58,492 nt of DNA from an uncultured bacterium. GTDB lineage: Bacteria > Verrucomicrobiota > Lentisphaeria > Victivallales > UBA1829. The notes under the pieces are model-generated. The model was not told the origin of the DNA, did no database searches, and was given only the letters and a program-made list of their open reading frames with translations. The position numbers and the translations under genes are program-made. The stretch spans positions 1 through 58,492 of the forward strand of contig URKJ01000029.1 of assembly GCA_900548385.1 (NCBI GenBank), given 5' to 3'. Position 1 is the stretch's first letter, and every line of letters begins with the position of its first letter. This document shows positions 1-7,581 of the stretch, piece after piece.

Positions 1-105
1 GCAGCAAGTATTATCATTTTTAGAAAATTAGGCGTTATTTAGGGATAGATTCTTAATATATCACAATATCCGTTTTTGCCTTACGTCTTGTGAGACGCCG
101 GGCAA

Positions 106-471
106 TCACGCCCGGTTTAATCCGACCGGATGAGGCAACATCGATGACAATAGTATAGAGTATTCGGATTCATCCATCAGAGAAAGCGTTTCGGCTTCTA
201 TCGCAAGATCGACAAGGATATTCTCAATATGCAAACAGGGATCTTCCGCAAATTTCCGGTCATCATAAAGAATCGGTCGAACTATAAAATTGTTATCTTT
301 CGGGGAAAAATTCGAGATTGCTTGTTTACCGGGATCAACCAATATTGCCGCATCGGGATATTCTTCTTGAAGCGCACCGGCAACATCACGCATCGAATAG
401 CGGTCCACATAGATGAACGTATGAAATTTACCAGGCAGATTATGGTAATACGACGTCAGTTGACGAGCTGA
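106..471 (-). pseudogene. C-terminal half of AbiEi/DUF6577-like antitoxin gene split by prophage
   Basis: The frame ends at TGA 106-108 and stays open upstream to the prophage junction at 471; the first stop beyond that is in prophage sequence. It reads SARQLTSYYHN, then FIYVDRYS, and carries a late ENILVDLAIE motif. From memory this resembles the C-terminal half of AbiEi-like/DUF6577 antitoxin proteins. The N-terminal half is at 34318-34608 and joins in the same frame once the prophage and one GCTGA copy are removed. A GTG at 408 could start a 100-aa remnant, but no good ribosome binding site is visible. The partner toxin (AbiEii-like) would be expected downstream, beyond the left edge of the window. 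Family assignment is from recalled pattern only. Confidence 0.7.
467..471. repeat. Left target-site duplication GCTGA
   Basis: GCTGA occurs here and again at 34313-34317, directly flanking the inferred prophage ends. Five base pairs is the duplication size made by Mu. The match extends one base further (AGCTGA), so the exact cut is uncertain by one base. Fusing the flanks over one copy restores a single open frame across the two half-genes. Confidence 0.85.
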
Positions 472-498
472 TATAAAGAGGGAAAAGATTTACTCAGG
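472..498 (+). repeat. Left terminal inverted repeat of prophage
   Basis: Reading inward, the first 27 bases align without gaps to the reverse complement of 34286-34312, with 18 identities. The block TTTnCnCAGG starts 17 bases inside both ends. This is the expected layout of the outermost transposase binding site. A second related site, GTTTACACAAA, lies at 539-549. Confidence 0.75.
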
Positions 499-594
499 AC
501 AACGCAGGTCGATTTAACTCAATCCGATCCGTCTTGATGTTTACACAAATCGGCGGGAAATCTTGTGCGAAGACGGGTTTTCAATAACAGATCG

Positions 595-630
595 CATTGT
601 GCGGATCATTGTGCGGATCATTGTGCGGAA
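595..630. repeat. Three tandem 12-bp repeats CATTGTGCGGAT
   Basis: CATTGTGCGGAT is at 595-606 and 607-618, and CATTGTGCGGAA at 619-630. The copies are head to tail, inside the left end of the prophage and just beyond the terminator of the ABC-GNAT gene. The core TTGTGC resembles the TTGTGCAAA arm in the right-end array, so these may be transposase or accessory-factor sites. That role is inferred. Confidence 0.7.
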
Positions 631-660
631 AAAGAAAAGACCGGGATCTGGCTCCCGGTC
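629..660 (-). terminator. Rho-independent terminator after ABC-GNAT gene
   Basis: On the minus strand GACCGGGA and TCCCGGTC form an 8-bp stem with a 6-base loop, followed by TTTTCTTTTT. It lies 12 bases past the stop codon at 673 and closes the leftward cargo operon. Confidence 0.85.
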
Positions 661-672
661 GATTGTTTTAGA

Positions 673-1803
673 TTATTGTGCGAGACCAGCATCGCCAACA
701 TAGCGAAAACCTAGAATTGCACGGAAGTGACCTCCATATTTAGATTTAATATTATACGATGATTTCGGAGTCTTGGATTTCGAGGCCGTAAGTGTGGCGG
801 TAATCTGTCGCCAGCGCAGGTCATGGCGAAGTGTGCGCGCGAAACCTGGATGTGACGTATTGATCAATGTTGTCATCGGACGTCCCGGCAAGCGGGCTTC
901 CGGAGATCCTTGCAAACACCACTCCGCAATCTGATTGATGAAACGATGTCCAATTCCAATTCCCTGGTACTCCGGCATAACGACAATCCGGGCAATACGT
1001 GCCTCAATCTCCCCTTTGCCCTTGCAGTGAGTTGTAACTCCTGCATGACATACGGGAGTATCGTCAATGAATCCAACGTATGTAATCGCAGCAATCATAT
1101 TGGGTAACTTCAGATAGTGATGCGGCTCAAAAAGCGGCCAGTATCGCCATCCGGTCTTGTAGATGTCAATGTGCAGTCGCGGACGCCGAAGACACCTCCC
1201 GGAGTGCAGCACTCCTTCTGCAGTATTGTAATACCAGTCCGGCTGAATCCACGCGAGAATATCGCGATGACAAGTCAGAAGCAAACATTGTCCAGAGGTT
1301 CGCCGCCATGCTTTGGCGAACGCGAGAGCTCCTGTCCGGGCGACGTTTCGATCCAGAGCAGAAGTAAACTCGTCAACGATGACCCGCGCCGGAGGTTCGG
1401 CGATGATACGTGCCAACCCTGCTCTGAATTTTTCTCCAACACTTAAAACATGATATGGCCGCAGCCATGCGGGAACGTCGCCCAGCCCGACGGAAGCCAG
1501 TGAAGATGTAACAACATCAACGCTGATTCCCGGAGCGATTGCATCAATTACAGGTCTATCGGCGGGCCAATCGGCAGAGAGATCGGCAATTGATGTGTCA
1601 GGCCAAAAACAGCGTCCGAGAGAGCTTTTTCCGCTTCCGGAAGGTCCGACAATAACACCAATTCGCCAAGACGGATCATCGGCCGGAAGATCTGCATCAA
1701 GGGAGAATCCGTTTCCACGTTCCTCTACGTTGAACATTGATTTAATTCTTGCAGCACGGTATGAACTCGGATCCGTGCATGAATTACGGATGGAAATTAT
1801 CAT
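673..1803 (-). CDS. ABC-type ATPase fused to GNAT acetyltransferase-like domain
   Basis: A fusion of about 376 aa. The N-terminal half is an ABC-family P-loop ATPase: Walker A GPSGSGKS near residue 55, signature LSVGE near 120, Walker B RVIVDEF near 142 and an H-loop TCHRD near 178. The C-terminal half carries a GNAT core, VMPEYQGIGIG followed by an amphipathic helix. No membrane segments, so it is not a transporter. The ATG at 1803 overlaps the TGA of the upstream 56-aa gene (ATGA), so translation is coupled; an in-frame GTG at 1809 is the alternative. The prophage position is where transposable phages often carry cargo. Mu Mom, a DNA-modifying enzyme, is also GNAT-like, so DNA base modification is possible but not shown. 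Alternatives are protein acetylation or a role in head or DNA metabolism. Confidence 0.75.
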   Translation of the reverse strand: MIISIRNSCTDPSSYRAARIKSMFNVEERGNGFSLDADLPADDPSWRIGVIVGPSGSGKSSLGRCFWPDTSIADLSADWPADRPVIDAIAPGISVDVVTSSLASVGLGDVPAWLRPYHVLSVGEKFRAGLARIIAEPPARVIVDEFTSALDRNVARTGALAFAKAWRRTSGQCLLLTCHRDILAWIQPDWYYNTAEGVLHSGRCLRRPRLHIDIYKTGWRYWPLFEPHHYLKLPNMIAAITYVGFIDDTPVCHAGVTTHCKGKGEIEARIARIVVMPEYQGIGIGHRFINQIAEWCLQGSPEARLPGRPMTTLINTSHPGFARTLRHDLRWRQITATLTASKSKTPKSSYNIKSKYGGHFRAILGFRYVGDAGLAQ

Positions 1804-1970
1804 ACGCACACCACCTTGATTTTGTATTGCGGATATTTCTGTTTGAGAGCGTTGTATATTCTCTCTTGATTCTCTTCATTTGTGCAAATGACAATGACGC
1901 CATAAGCCGGGTGATGAACTCGTCTGGTCAAGTCTTTATCTGTTACGACTTGATTTTTTCTTTGCTTCAT
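1800..1970 (-). CDS. Small 56-aa protein coupled to ABC-GNAT gene
   Basis: ATG at 1970 follows AAGAAGGATTATT, a good ribosome binding site. The stop overlaps the next gene by 4 bp (ATGA). The protein starts MKQRKNQVV and has a compact beta-alpha-beta pattern: GVIVICTNEENQ, then a helix RIYNALKQ, then IKVVCV at the very end. From memory this resembles a short domain found in phage proteins that end in motifs such as CRVLTL. Tight coupling to the ABC-GNAT protein suggests that the two act together. Function unknown. Confidence 0.75.
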   Translation of the reverse strand: MKQRKNQVVTDKDLTRRVHHPAYGVIVICTNEENQERIYNALKQKYPQYKIKVVCV

Positions 1971-1994
1971 AATAATCCTTCTTACTTTTTGTCA

Positions 1995-2140
1995 AAAAAA
2001 ATGCCCCGACGGGTTGCGCAAACCGATTTCAACTGCTATTGTTTCTCTTGCCAACTTGAACGGTAAAAAGCAGTTGTTCGGGCGCATCATCGCCGGGGCG
2101 GTTGCCGGGAGGCGGAGGATTGCAGTCCTCCGCTTCTCCC
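1995..2140 (-). promoter_or_regulatory. Structured spacer with hairpins between GemA operon and cargo operon
   Basis: Three elements are visible. GCGGAGGA/TCCTCCGC at 2112-2133 extends to GGGAG/CTCCC, giving a strong hairpin over 2107-2140. GCCCCGACG at 2003-2011 can pair with CGCCGGGGC at 2091-2099 across a long loop, and on the minus strand is followed by eight T residues. A transposase-like site TTGCGCAAACCGATTT lies at 2014-2029. The hairpin and T-run probably terminate the early operon and separate expression of the cargo pair. No convincing gene is present here on either strand. Confidence 0.5.
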
Positions 2141-2163
2141 GTTCTCTTCTATTTTATGTTATG

Positions 2164-2607
2164 TCATGGCGGATCACCTCCATTCTGACGGATGCGCTTT
2201 TTCAGCGCTTCAATGATTTTTTGGCGTTCGGACGGACACAGAGCGTCGAAATCGGGCGTTGTGAGGGCGGTTCCGGCGGCGTTGTTCGCGATTCCAAGAA
2301 GATATTCGTCCGTGCGTTCACGCGGGCGCAGAAGCGGGCAGAGGTACTGTTTCCAGAGAACCCAGATGAATCGGGAAGCCTTTTCCGTTGCGGCGACCGG
2401 ACGGTTCCAGCGATCCAAGCAGCGGAGAAGTTCGTGCAAACCTTCCTCGTTGAGGTCGGCGGAACTGATGACCTCGAAATGATCCCAGAGGAAGTCGCGG
2501 TACTCCGGATCGGGAATGCGGAGGCGCTTACGCTTGATGTGGATCGCCGAAAGCAGGCGGCTGCGGGACGGTTTCTGCGGACTGGTTGGACGAGTCGGAC
2601 GCGGCAT
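2164..2607 (-). CDS. gemA: GemA/Mu gp16-like regulatory protein (DUF1018)
   Basis: 147 aa. After a Pro/Arg-rich start the sequence has the GemA pattern: a basic helix ending KRKRLRIPDPEYRDFLWDHF, then DLNEEGLHELLRCLDRW, then a region with FIWVLWKQYL. The family is found in the early operons of Mu-like phages, where Mu GemA influences host supercoiling and gene expression. The ATG at 2607 was chosen because GAGGTG lies 6 bases upstream, directly after the preceding stop; a longer frame to 2652 would overlap the upstream gene. It is the last gene of the leftward transposition operon. Confidence 0.7.
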   Translation of the reverse strand: MPRPTRPTSPQKPSRSRLLSAIHIKRKRLRIPDPEYRDFLWDHFEVISSADLNEEGLHELLRCLDRWNRPVAATEKASRFIWVLWKQYLCPLLRPRERTDEYLLGIANNAAGTALTTPDFDALCPSERQKIIEALKKRIRQNGGDPP

Positions 2608-2615
2608 CGGACACC

Positions 2616-3023
2616 TCAGACCGGTTCGACCTGATCGACGGCGAACCAGCACCAGCCGGCGTTGGCGTCGCGGGAGAGGATGAACATTTCGTTCCCGTCG
2701 AAGACGAGCTGACCGGTTATCCAGTCGAGATCGGCTTTTCTGCCGCGCCAGAGGCGGCAGACGGGGACCGGACCGGCGGGATCGCCGAGGTCGCGGAAAA
2801 AAGCGGTGATCCGGTTGCCGAGCTTTTTCGGATCAGCAACCGTCGGCTCGCATGATACCGCGAATTCGACACTCATCTTCTTTTCCGCCGCAACGAAGCG
2901 GCAGCCGTCCAGCCATACGTCGAGGTTGTGCTTGCCGCGCGCGGCGGCGAACTCGCAGAGCAGAGACTTGATTTCCAGAGCACTGTAACCGTAGGATGAA
3001 CTGTATATTTTGAGGTCCATCAT
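2616..3023 (-). CDS. Hypothetical prophage early protein, 135 aa
   Basis: Starts MMDLKIYSSS with GGAGG just upstream. The ATG shares a base with the preceding stop (TAATG), so it is translationally coupled. The protein looks soluble and globular, with Trp-rich segments RLWRGRKADLDW and GWCWFAVDQ near the C-terminus. I do not recognise the family. Its place between a zinc-ribbon protein and GemA puts it in the Mu-like early operon. Confidence 0.7.
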   Translation of the reverse strand: MMDLKIYSSSYGYSALEIKSLLCEFAAARGKHNLDVWLDGCRFVAAEKKMSVEFAVSCEPTVADPKKLGNRITAFFRDLGDPAGPVPVCRLWRGRKADLDWITGQLVFDGNEMFILSRDANAGWCWFAVDQVEPV

Positions 3024-3304
3024 TATTCCTCCGGAGGCGGAAGCATTTTGGGCGCTGCCGGAAGGCGTATCCGCCGCTTCAGCTGTTCTTTCGTTACGGA
3101 TTCAAATACTCCGAGCCGGGTGAGACAATGAGCGCAGATCACCTTGTCCGATTCGCAGAAAGATGCGATTGGATCCTGATTATTGACCAACCATATTGCT
3201 ATAGAAGCATCTTCATATTTCCGGGCGAAGTCCAAACGATATAAATCGACGGCATGTCCTGCACGCCGGGCTCCTTTTCCGCAGAGATCACAAACCATTG
3301 CCAT
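3023..3304 (-). CDS. Small CxxC zinc-ribbon-like early protein
   Basis: About 93 aa. Two cysteine pairs are visible: CDLCGKG near the start and CAHC in the middle, the arrangement of a small zinc ribbon. The C-terminus is proline-rich (PKMLPPPEE). The ATG at 3304 has GAGG about 6 bases upstream; a GTG at 3316 overlapping the MuB-like stop is possible. It may bind nucleic acid or protein; family unknown. Confidence 0.6.
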   Translation of the reverse strand: MAMVCDLCGKGARRAGHAVDLYRLDFARKYEDASIAIWLVNNQDPIASFCESDKVICAHCLTRLGVFESVTKEQLKRRIRLPAAPKMLPPPEE

Positions 3305-3312
3305 AGCACGCC

Positions 3313-4086
3313 TCACAATTCGTCTTTATAGAACCCGGATTCGAACTGCTTCTGAATTGCTGTGAGCATCGGAAGGCTGATCGGCTGGCGCGGATTTGAA
3401 TGTGCTTCAATATCGAGAGCGATATTGATGCGCTTGTGGACGGACCGGATGTCCTTGAACTGCCGGAAGAATTCAAGGATTTCCGGATCGGCTCCGGGAA
3501 GACGCGCTTCCACGGTCGGTTTGATCTCGTAAGCGAAGGAAATCGACGTACCGAGGTCAAGATGATTGTCGAATCGGTTGATGAACTGGGCGAGGAATGA
3601 GGACAGTCTGCATTTGCGGAGTCTCTCCATGTTGTATTCGGTAAAGATCAATACCACCCCCATACGTCCGCTGGACTCGGAAACCTCGTCATACAGGTCG
3701 CGGACGGAGTCGAGCGCGTTTCCTGCCGTGTAGTTGCAGTTGCCAATCAGGTGAACCGCCTCGTCGATGATCAGAACGGTTCCGGGATTATCCAGAAAGT
3801 ATTTGATGATCGCGGATTCGGTCATGTTCTCCGAACGGAAAATCGCAGCGCTGATCTGCCTGCGGAGCTTGTTCATGGTTGTTCCGGTGCGGGCGCGGAC
3901 GTAGACGGTTTTGTCGTGTTTTGCCGCCCATGCGCGGGAATGGAAGGTCTTTCCGCGTCCGGTGGAGCCGAACATCGCGGAGAACTGGGCGCGGCGCGCG
4001 ACACCATCCAGGAATCGGTTGATTTTGTTGGAGATTGAGGTGCGGATTACGTCAGAGGACGTCGGGCAATTCGTAGCTGTTGTCAT
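3313..4086 (-). CDS. MuB-like AAA+ ATPase, transposition target-DNA activator
   Basis: 257 aa with Walker A GSTGRGKT (residues 40-47) and Walker B TVLIIDEA (103-110), then a sensor-like region VVLIFTEYNMERL. Size and position directly after the transposase match Mu B/TnsC-type ATPases, which bind target DNA, confer immunity and activate the transposase. ATG 4086 has GAGGAG 7 bases upstream and overlaps the 3' end of the transposase gene by 35 bases in another frame. Confidence 0.85.
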   Translation of the reverse strand: MTTATNCPTSSDVIRTSISNKINRFLDGVARRAQFSAMFGSTGRGKTFHSRAWAAKHDKTVYVRARTGTTMNKLRRQISAAIFRSENMTESAIIKYFLDNPGTVLIIDEAVHLIGNCNYTAGNALDSVRDLYDEVSESSGRMGVVLIFTEYNMERLRKCRLSSFLAQFINRFDNHLDLGTSISFAYEIKPTVEARLPGADPEILEFFRQFKDIRSVHKRINIALDIEAHSNPRQPISLPMLTAIQKQFESGFYKDEL

Positions 4087-6310
4087 TGTTTTTCTCCTCT
4101 ATTGTTGGAATTTTGAAAGTTTCCTGTTCGCTATTTTCGGTGATTTCGGGGATGCGGAATGCTTCGCCGGAAACCTGTTCGAAGGTCCCGGTGAGCGCCC
4201 GTTCGACGAGGGCGTCCAGTTCCGGATCTGCGGATGACGCATCCGTGTTTTTTGATGATTCCGGAATCATCTTTTTCCGTGAGCAAACCGTTTTTGACGA
4301 TTTGCGGTCTTCCGGGAGTTCTTCGCTTTCGAGAATATGGATTTTCGGGTTGTGGTTTTCGCCCTTGACGGAGTGCATGGTGTCGAGCAGTTTGACCGGA
4401 GCCGGTGCGGCAAAAGCCTCGCGCGGCTGCTGATAAGTGATCTCGCCGTCGATCAAATGCCACCTGCCGGTCAAGTCCATCAGGCGGGCGTTGAGCGTGA
4501 CGGATTCGGAGCGGATCTCTTTCTGACGTTCCGCAAGAAGCTCTTTCGGCGCGTTGAAATAGTCGAGCTTTTCGACGATCCGGCACTCGGCAATGTAAGT
4601 TCCGTCAAGACCGTAAATATAAATGCGGGAGTCATCGAACTGAATCGTCTTGATCATGACAAGCTGGTTATCATATTTCCAGGAGCGCTCACGGTCTTCG
4701 GGGATAACGACGTACCGGGCGTTGTTGAGCCGGACGGACGGTCCGCGCATGTCAAGTTTTTTGGATTCCTGCAGTGGCAGACGGAACGCCCGGATGTATT
4801 CCTCTTCGGAGAGCGGGGCGCGAGTGTAGCGGATTTCCGGACGGAAAGCCTGGATCGGCGTGAGACCGTTCAGGAACTTCCCGTGCGACGGCGTATTCAG
4901 ATAGATCATGATGAGTTCAGCAATCCATTTGCATGCCTCGTCAACACTGTCGAGATACTTCCGTCCCTTGATTTTAGCCCAGACGTCGGCGGTTGCAGGC
5001 CGGTTCTCCGGTTTGTTCCCGACGTATGCGCGGGAATCGCGCTCGTACCCGGCGACCTCCCGGAAAAAGCGTTCGACGATTTTGGCCCGTGCGTTGTACG
5101 GCAGAGCCTTGTTGTGTTCGACATCCAGTTCGCGCAGGATCGAATGCTGATAGATTTTCGAGGAATCGACGGTCGGAGTGAAGACCACGGGATCGCCGAA
5201 TCCCGCCTTGCAGTAATCGGATCCGTTGTCGGTCAGGAATATTCTCGGACGACCGAACCGATGGACCGCCGCCGCGAAGCCGTTGCGGATCACCGCGTTA
5301 TTGCAGTTTCCCGCAATCAGTTGAACCGAGACAGGAAACTGGCTCTTGACATCCATGATGACGACCAGTTTCGGTCTGACTGGCACCCAGTCGGATTTTG
5401 TATATCCATCCGGAGCCGGAACACGAATCAGAAAATCGCAATCTTTTGTATCGGCGACCCATGCCTCGCCGGGTCGAATCGAATCTACGTCGCGTTCGAT
5501 GTAATCGCGGATATTCTGATCGTAAAAGTTTGCGCCTTTCCGTGCAAGCAGCTGCATCCGGAGCGGAAAATCTTTTTTGAACCGTTCACGAACCTGGGCG
5601 AGCGACGGCAGAATCTGATCCGGATAGTCGGCTTCCCAAATCCAGCGGAGATGCCGGTAGGTTTTCGAGAGGTACGGATTGCTGTTGCGGAGCCAGAGCC
5701 CGCGGAGGGCTCCCCAGAACATCGGATCGCCGTACAACTCTTTCGTCCCGGCGAGCGCATAGTTGCGCAACAGAACGTCCGCGTTGCGGTAATCGGGCGA
5801 ACCGTCGTTCAAACGTCCGAGCCCCGGTTTCCGCTTCGGTCCCTTTCCGGTGCCGTTGATCCAGTTGCGGTAATTGTTGTACCGCATGGCGCTGCTCCCG
5901 TTCTTTCCGGCGGTCATGAGCCGGGGAAAATCCTCCGCCCGTTTTTCCGCGATCAGTTCGCAGGCGCGTTTCTCCGTGAAGCCTTCTGAAACGCACAGTT
6001 CCCAGACGGCGCGGATGAATTCCAGTTTCTGATCGCGCAGCGCCCGTTCCTCCGGCGGGTAATCCGCCGGTTTCCGGTGGAGAGTGAAATTCTGTGATTC
6101 CGGGATCATGCTTTTCCGGATCGCACCATTTTGTGATTCCGGAATCATACTTTTCCGTGAGCAAACGATTTCCCTTGCCGGGGCTTCCGGCGTCGCAACT
6201 GCCGGAAGCGCGGCTGCCTGATCTTTTGATTCCGGAATCAAAAGATCAGGGACCGCCGGATGCGCCGGGGTTGCGCACGGCTTTTTCAGCAGTCGGGCAA
6301 AGAGACTCAT
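4052..6310 (-). CDS. MuA-like DDE transposase (integrase-fold)
   Basis: 752 aa, longer than the 663-aa Mu A. Likely catalytic residues are D287 (AWVADTKDCD), D361 (FLTDNGSD) and E413 (AKIVERFF), with spacing typical of Mu A. Residues 80-260 are helical DNA-binding and linker regions; the C-terminal 130 residues should contact the MuB-like protein. Unusual: the N-terminal 80 residues and a C-terminal segment carry repeated MIPES peptides encoded by palindromic DNA repeats (see 4255-4295, 6134-6171 and 6217-6250). The start overlaps the upstream gene by 4 bp. It performs strand transfer for integration and replicative transposition. Confidence 0.9.
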   Translation of the reverse strand: MSLFARLLKKPCATPAHPAVPDLLIPESKDQAAALPAVATPEAPAREIVCSRKSMIPESQNGAIRKSMIPESQNFTLHRKPADYPPEERALRDQKLEFIRAVWELCVSEGFTEKRACELIAEKRAEDFPRLMTAGKNGSSAMRYNNYRNWINGTGKGPKRKPGLGRLNDGSPDYRNADVLLRNYALAGTKELYGDPMFWGALRGLWLRNSNPYLSKTYRHLRWIWEADYPDQILPSLAQVRERFKKDFPLRMQLLARKGANFYDQNIRDYIERDVDSIRPGEAWVADTKDCDFLIRVPAPDGYTKSDWVPVRPKLVVIMDVKSQFPVSVQLIAGNCNNAVIRNGFAAAVHRFGRPRIFLTDNGSDYCKAGFGDPVVFTPTVDSSKIYQHSILRELDVEHNKALPYNARAKIVERFFREVAGYERDSRAYVGNKPENRPATADVWAKIKGRKYLDSVDEACKWIAELIMIYLNTPSHGKFLNGLTPIQAFRPEIRYTRAPLSEEEYIRAFRLPLQESKKLDMRGPSVRLNNARYVVIPEDRERSWKYDNQLVMIKTIQFDDSRIYIYGLDGTYIAECRIVEKLDYFNAPKELLAERQKEIRSESVTLNARLMDLTGRWHLIDGEITYQQPREAFAAPAPVKLLDTMHSVKGENHNPKIHILESEELPEDRKSSKTVCSRKKMIPESSKNTDASSADPELDALVERALTGTFEQVSGEAFRIPEITENSEQETFKIPTIEEKNNDNSYELPDVL
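4255..4295. repeat. Palindrome plus GCAAAC site inside transposase gene (3' copy)
   Basis: ATGATTCCGGAATCAT (4255-4270) is a perfect 16-bp palindrome. It is followed by TTTTTCCGTGAGCAAACC and a T-run. The same composite occurs at 6134-6171, about 1.9 kb away in the same gene. GAGCAAACCGTTTTT (4281-4295) differs by one base from GAGTAAACCGTTTTT in the right-end array at 34266-34280. Confidence 0.8.
6095..6109. repeat. Variant palindrome TGATTCCGGGATCAT
   Basis: A third, slightly diverged copy of the TGATTCCGGAATCA palindrome, 25 bases from the copy at 6134. Both encode MIPESQN in the N-terminal part of the transposase. Confidence 0.7.
6134..6171. repeat. Palindrome plus GCAAAC site inside transposase gene (5' copy)
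   Basis: TGATTCCGGAATCA (6134-6147) is followed by a spacer, TTTTCCGTGAGCAAAC and ATTT. It repeats the element at 4255-4295 and encodes the same peptide, VCSRK followed by MIPES. Conservation extends through the GAGCAAAC motif shared with the prophage right end. Confidence 0.8.
6217..6250. repeat. 34-bp perfect palindrome in transposase N-terminal coding region
   Basis: Each 17-base arm reads CCTGATCTTTTGATTCC on its own strand, meeting at 6233/6234 with no mismatch and no loop. The centre is the same TGATTCCGGAATCA core as the other copies. It encodes the peptide LLIPESKDQ near residue 23. It could be a repressor operator, a transposase internal site or a mobile palindromic element. Confidence 0.9.
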
Positions 6311-7059
6311 ACGGCAAGAACCTTTCTGTTTCTGTTGGCGATCAATCCGGCAAGATTGCGAGCAGCCGTTTCCAGACGGTCGCGCATATCTTCCAGGTAC
6401 GGGATATCCTCGTCGTCGAAGTTCTCCGGATGCGCGGTCATGTACGGAAGCGCGGCTGTACAGAGCATCACGCCATTGCGGACGAGCATGCCCGCATGTT
6501 CGGGCGGAAGCTGCTTCTCTTCGATAAACGCCGCGATATCCTCCTCTTCCTGCGCCTGGAGCCCGTTGAAGTCGAAGGTGAGCTGAACCGGCTTCCCGTT
6601 TTTTCTGCCGTTCGGATACAGAAACCGGTCGCGTTCCTCAATCATCTTATCCCGTGACCAGTCGTCCTTCCAGTACAGCCGGAGAAAATTGACCAAAGCG
6701 GGGAATCCCCGCGATTCATCGTGCAGAATCGGGAGAAGACGCTCCAGAAACGTGATCGGCGTGGACAGATGTTTCCGGAACAGGCAGGTCTCGTTGTCTC
6801 GCAGAAGCCGGAGCATTCTGCCGACCTCGCAGCGGCGGCTCACCGTTGCCGCATCATCGTAGTGACCGAACGTCTCCATCGCCCAGGAGCACCACCCTTT
6901 CTTTCCCCGGATGCGCAGACTCTCGTAAAGCCGGATCGCGATCAGATGCTCAACGTCCGAGGTTCCTTCCGTCAGAACGGAGATATCGGACGTTATGTCC
7001 TCCAGCGTTTCCGGCGCAGTGCCCATCGCGATTCTGTGTTTGACTTCCTCGAACGTCAT
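6307..7059 (-). CDS. Hypothetical early protein upstream of transposase, 250 aa
   Basis: The stop overlaps the transposase start by 4 bp. Soluble, largely helical and acidic. Segments such as GWCSWAMETFGHYDDAATVS and RMLRLLRDNE suggest a regulatory or DNA-associated protein, but I recognise no domain. In Mu-like phages this slot between Gam and the transposase holds variable early proteins. Confidence 0.75.
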   Translation of the reverse strand: MTFEEVKHRIAMGTAPETLEDITSDISVLTEGTSDVEHLIAIRLYESLRIRGKKGWCSWAMETFGHYDDAATVSRRCEVGRMLRLLRDNETCLFRKHLSTPITFLERLLPILHDESRGFPALVNFLRLYWKDDWSRDKMIEERDRFLYPNGRKNGKPVQLTFDFNGLQAQEEEDIAAFIEEKQLPPEHAGMLVRNGVMLCTAALPYMTAHPENFDDEDIPYLEDMRDRLETAARNLAGLIANRNRKVLAV

Positions 7060-7066
7060 GTTTGCC

Positions 7067-7579
7067 TCACGCTTCCGCGATCCGGGCGGATTCGGCTTTT
7101 TTCGCCTCGTCCATCCGTGACGCCGTCAGTTTTTTGTCGGGAGTTACTTTGACTCTATCGCGACCGAGGACGCGGTGTGCGCCTTCGATCTCTTCGCCCT
7201 CGGCGAGCAGCTTGCCGATCGCGTTCAGATCAGGCTTCATTGAGTAGAGATGGATTCCGAACCGCGCGGATTCCCCTTCCAGATCCATGTCGGGATCGCA
7301 CTTAACACTGTACCGACCGCGGACGATTTTGTAGGAGCCGCCCGGTATCGGGCGCTCCTTTTCCAAGCTGTTCGGATTCCGAATGGCGAACGCTTCCAGC
7401 TTCGCGTAAAGAGCGTCCCGCTCTTCGACCAGCGGAGCGTTTGCTTCCGCCTGACGCTGTTCCAGCCGCTGCTTCCGCAGATCGAAACGCGTGTTGACGA
7501 GAGCGATCTCCAGTTCGAGCTCCGCGATCCGCGCGGCAACGCGGTCCGACTCTTCAAGCGTTGCAATGAATTCCGTCAT
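7067..7579 (-). CDS. gam: Mu Gam-like host-nuclease inhibitor
   Basis: 170 aa. Residues 1-70 form a long charged coiled coil (RIAELELEIALVNTRF, then QRLEQRQAEAN). The Gam pattern SLEKERPIPGGSYKIVRGRYSV follows. Gam proteins resemble Ku and coat linear DNA ends, protecting them from exonucleases. Position upstream of the transposition genes matches Mu-like phages. The start lies 2 bases from the preceding stop. Confidence 0.8.
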   Translation of the reverse strand: MTEFIATLEESDRVAARIAELELEIALVNTRFDLRKQRLEQRQAEANAPLVEERDALYAKLEAFAIRNPNSLEKERPIPGGSYKIVRGRYSVKCDPDMDLEGESARFGIHLYSMKPDLNAIGKLLAEGEEIEGAHRVLGRDRVKVTPDKKLTASRMDEAKKAESARIAEA

Positions 7580-7581
7580 GA

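Noticed and set aside
538..565. Alternative left prophage end at TGTTTACAC
   Set aside because: It begins with TG, but no matching target duplication exists and the offset of the inner motif differs from the right end. The GCTGA/472 boundary restores the split gene and aligns both ends.
1749..2066. Plus-strand frame with a Cys-rich end, considered as a Com-like zinc protein
   Set aside because: It lies antisense to the 56-aa gene and its regulatory region, lacks a proper start, and the CxxC spacing of Com is absent.
4337..5989. 550-codon plus-strand open frame opposite the transposase gene
   Set aside because: Antisense shadow: the minus strand here has clear DDE transposase motifs and coupled neighbours, while the plus frame has no domain and no ribosome binding site.
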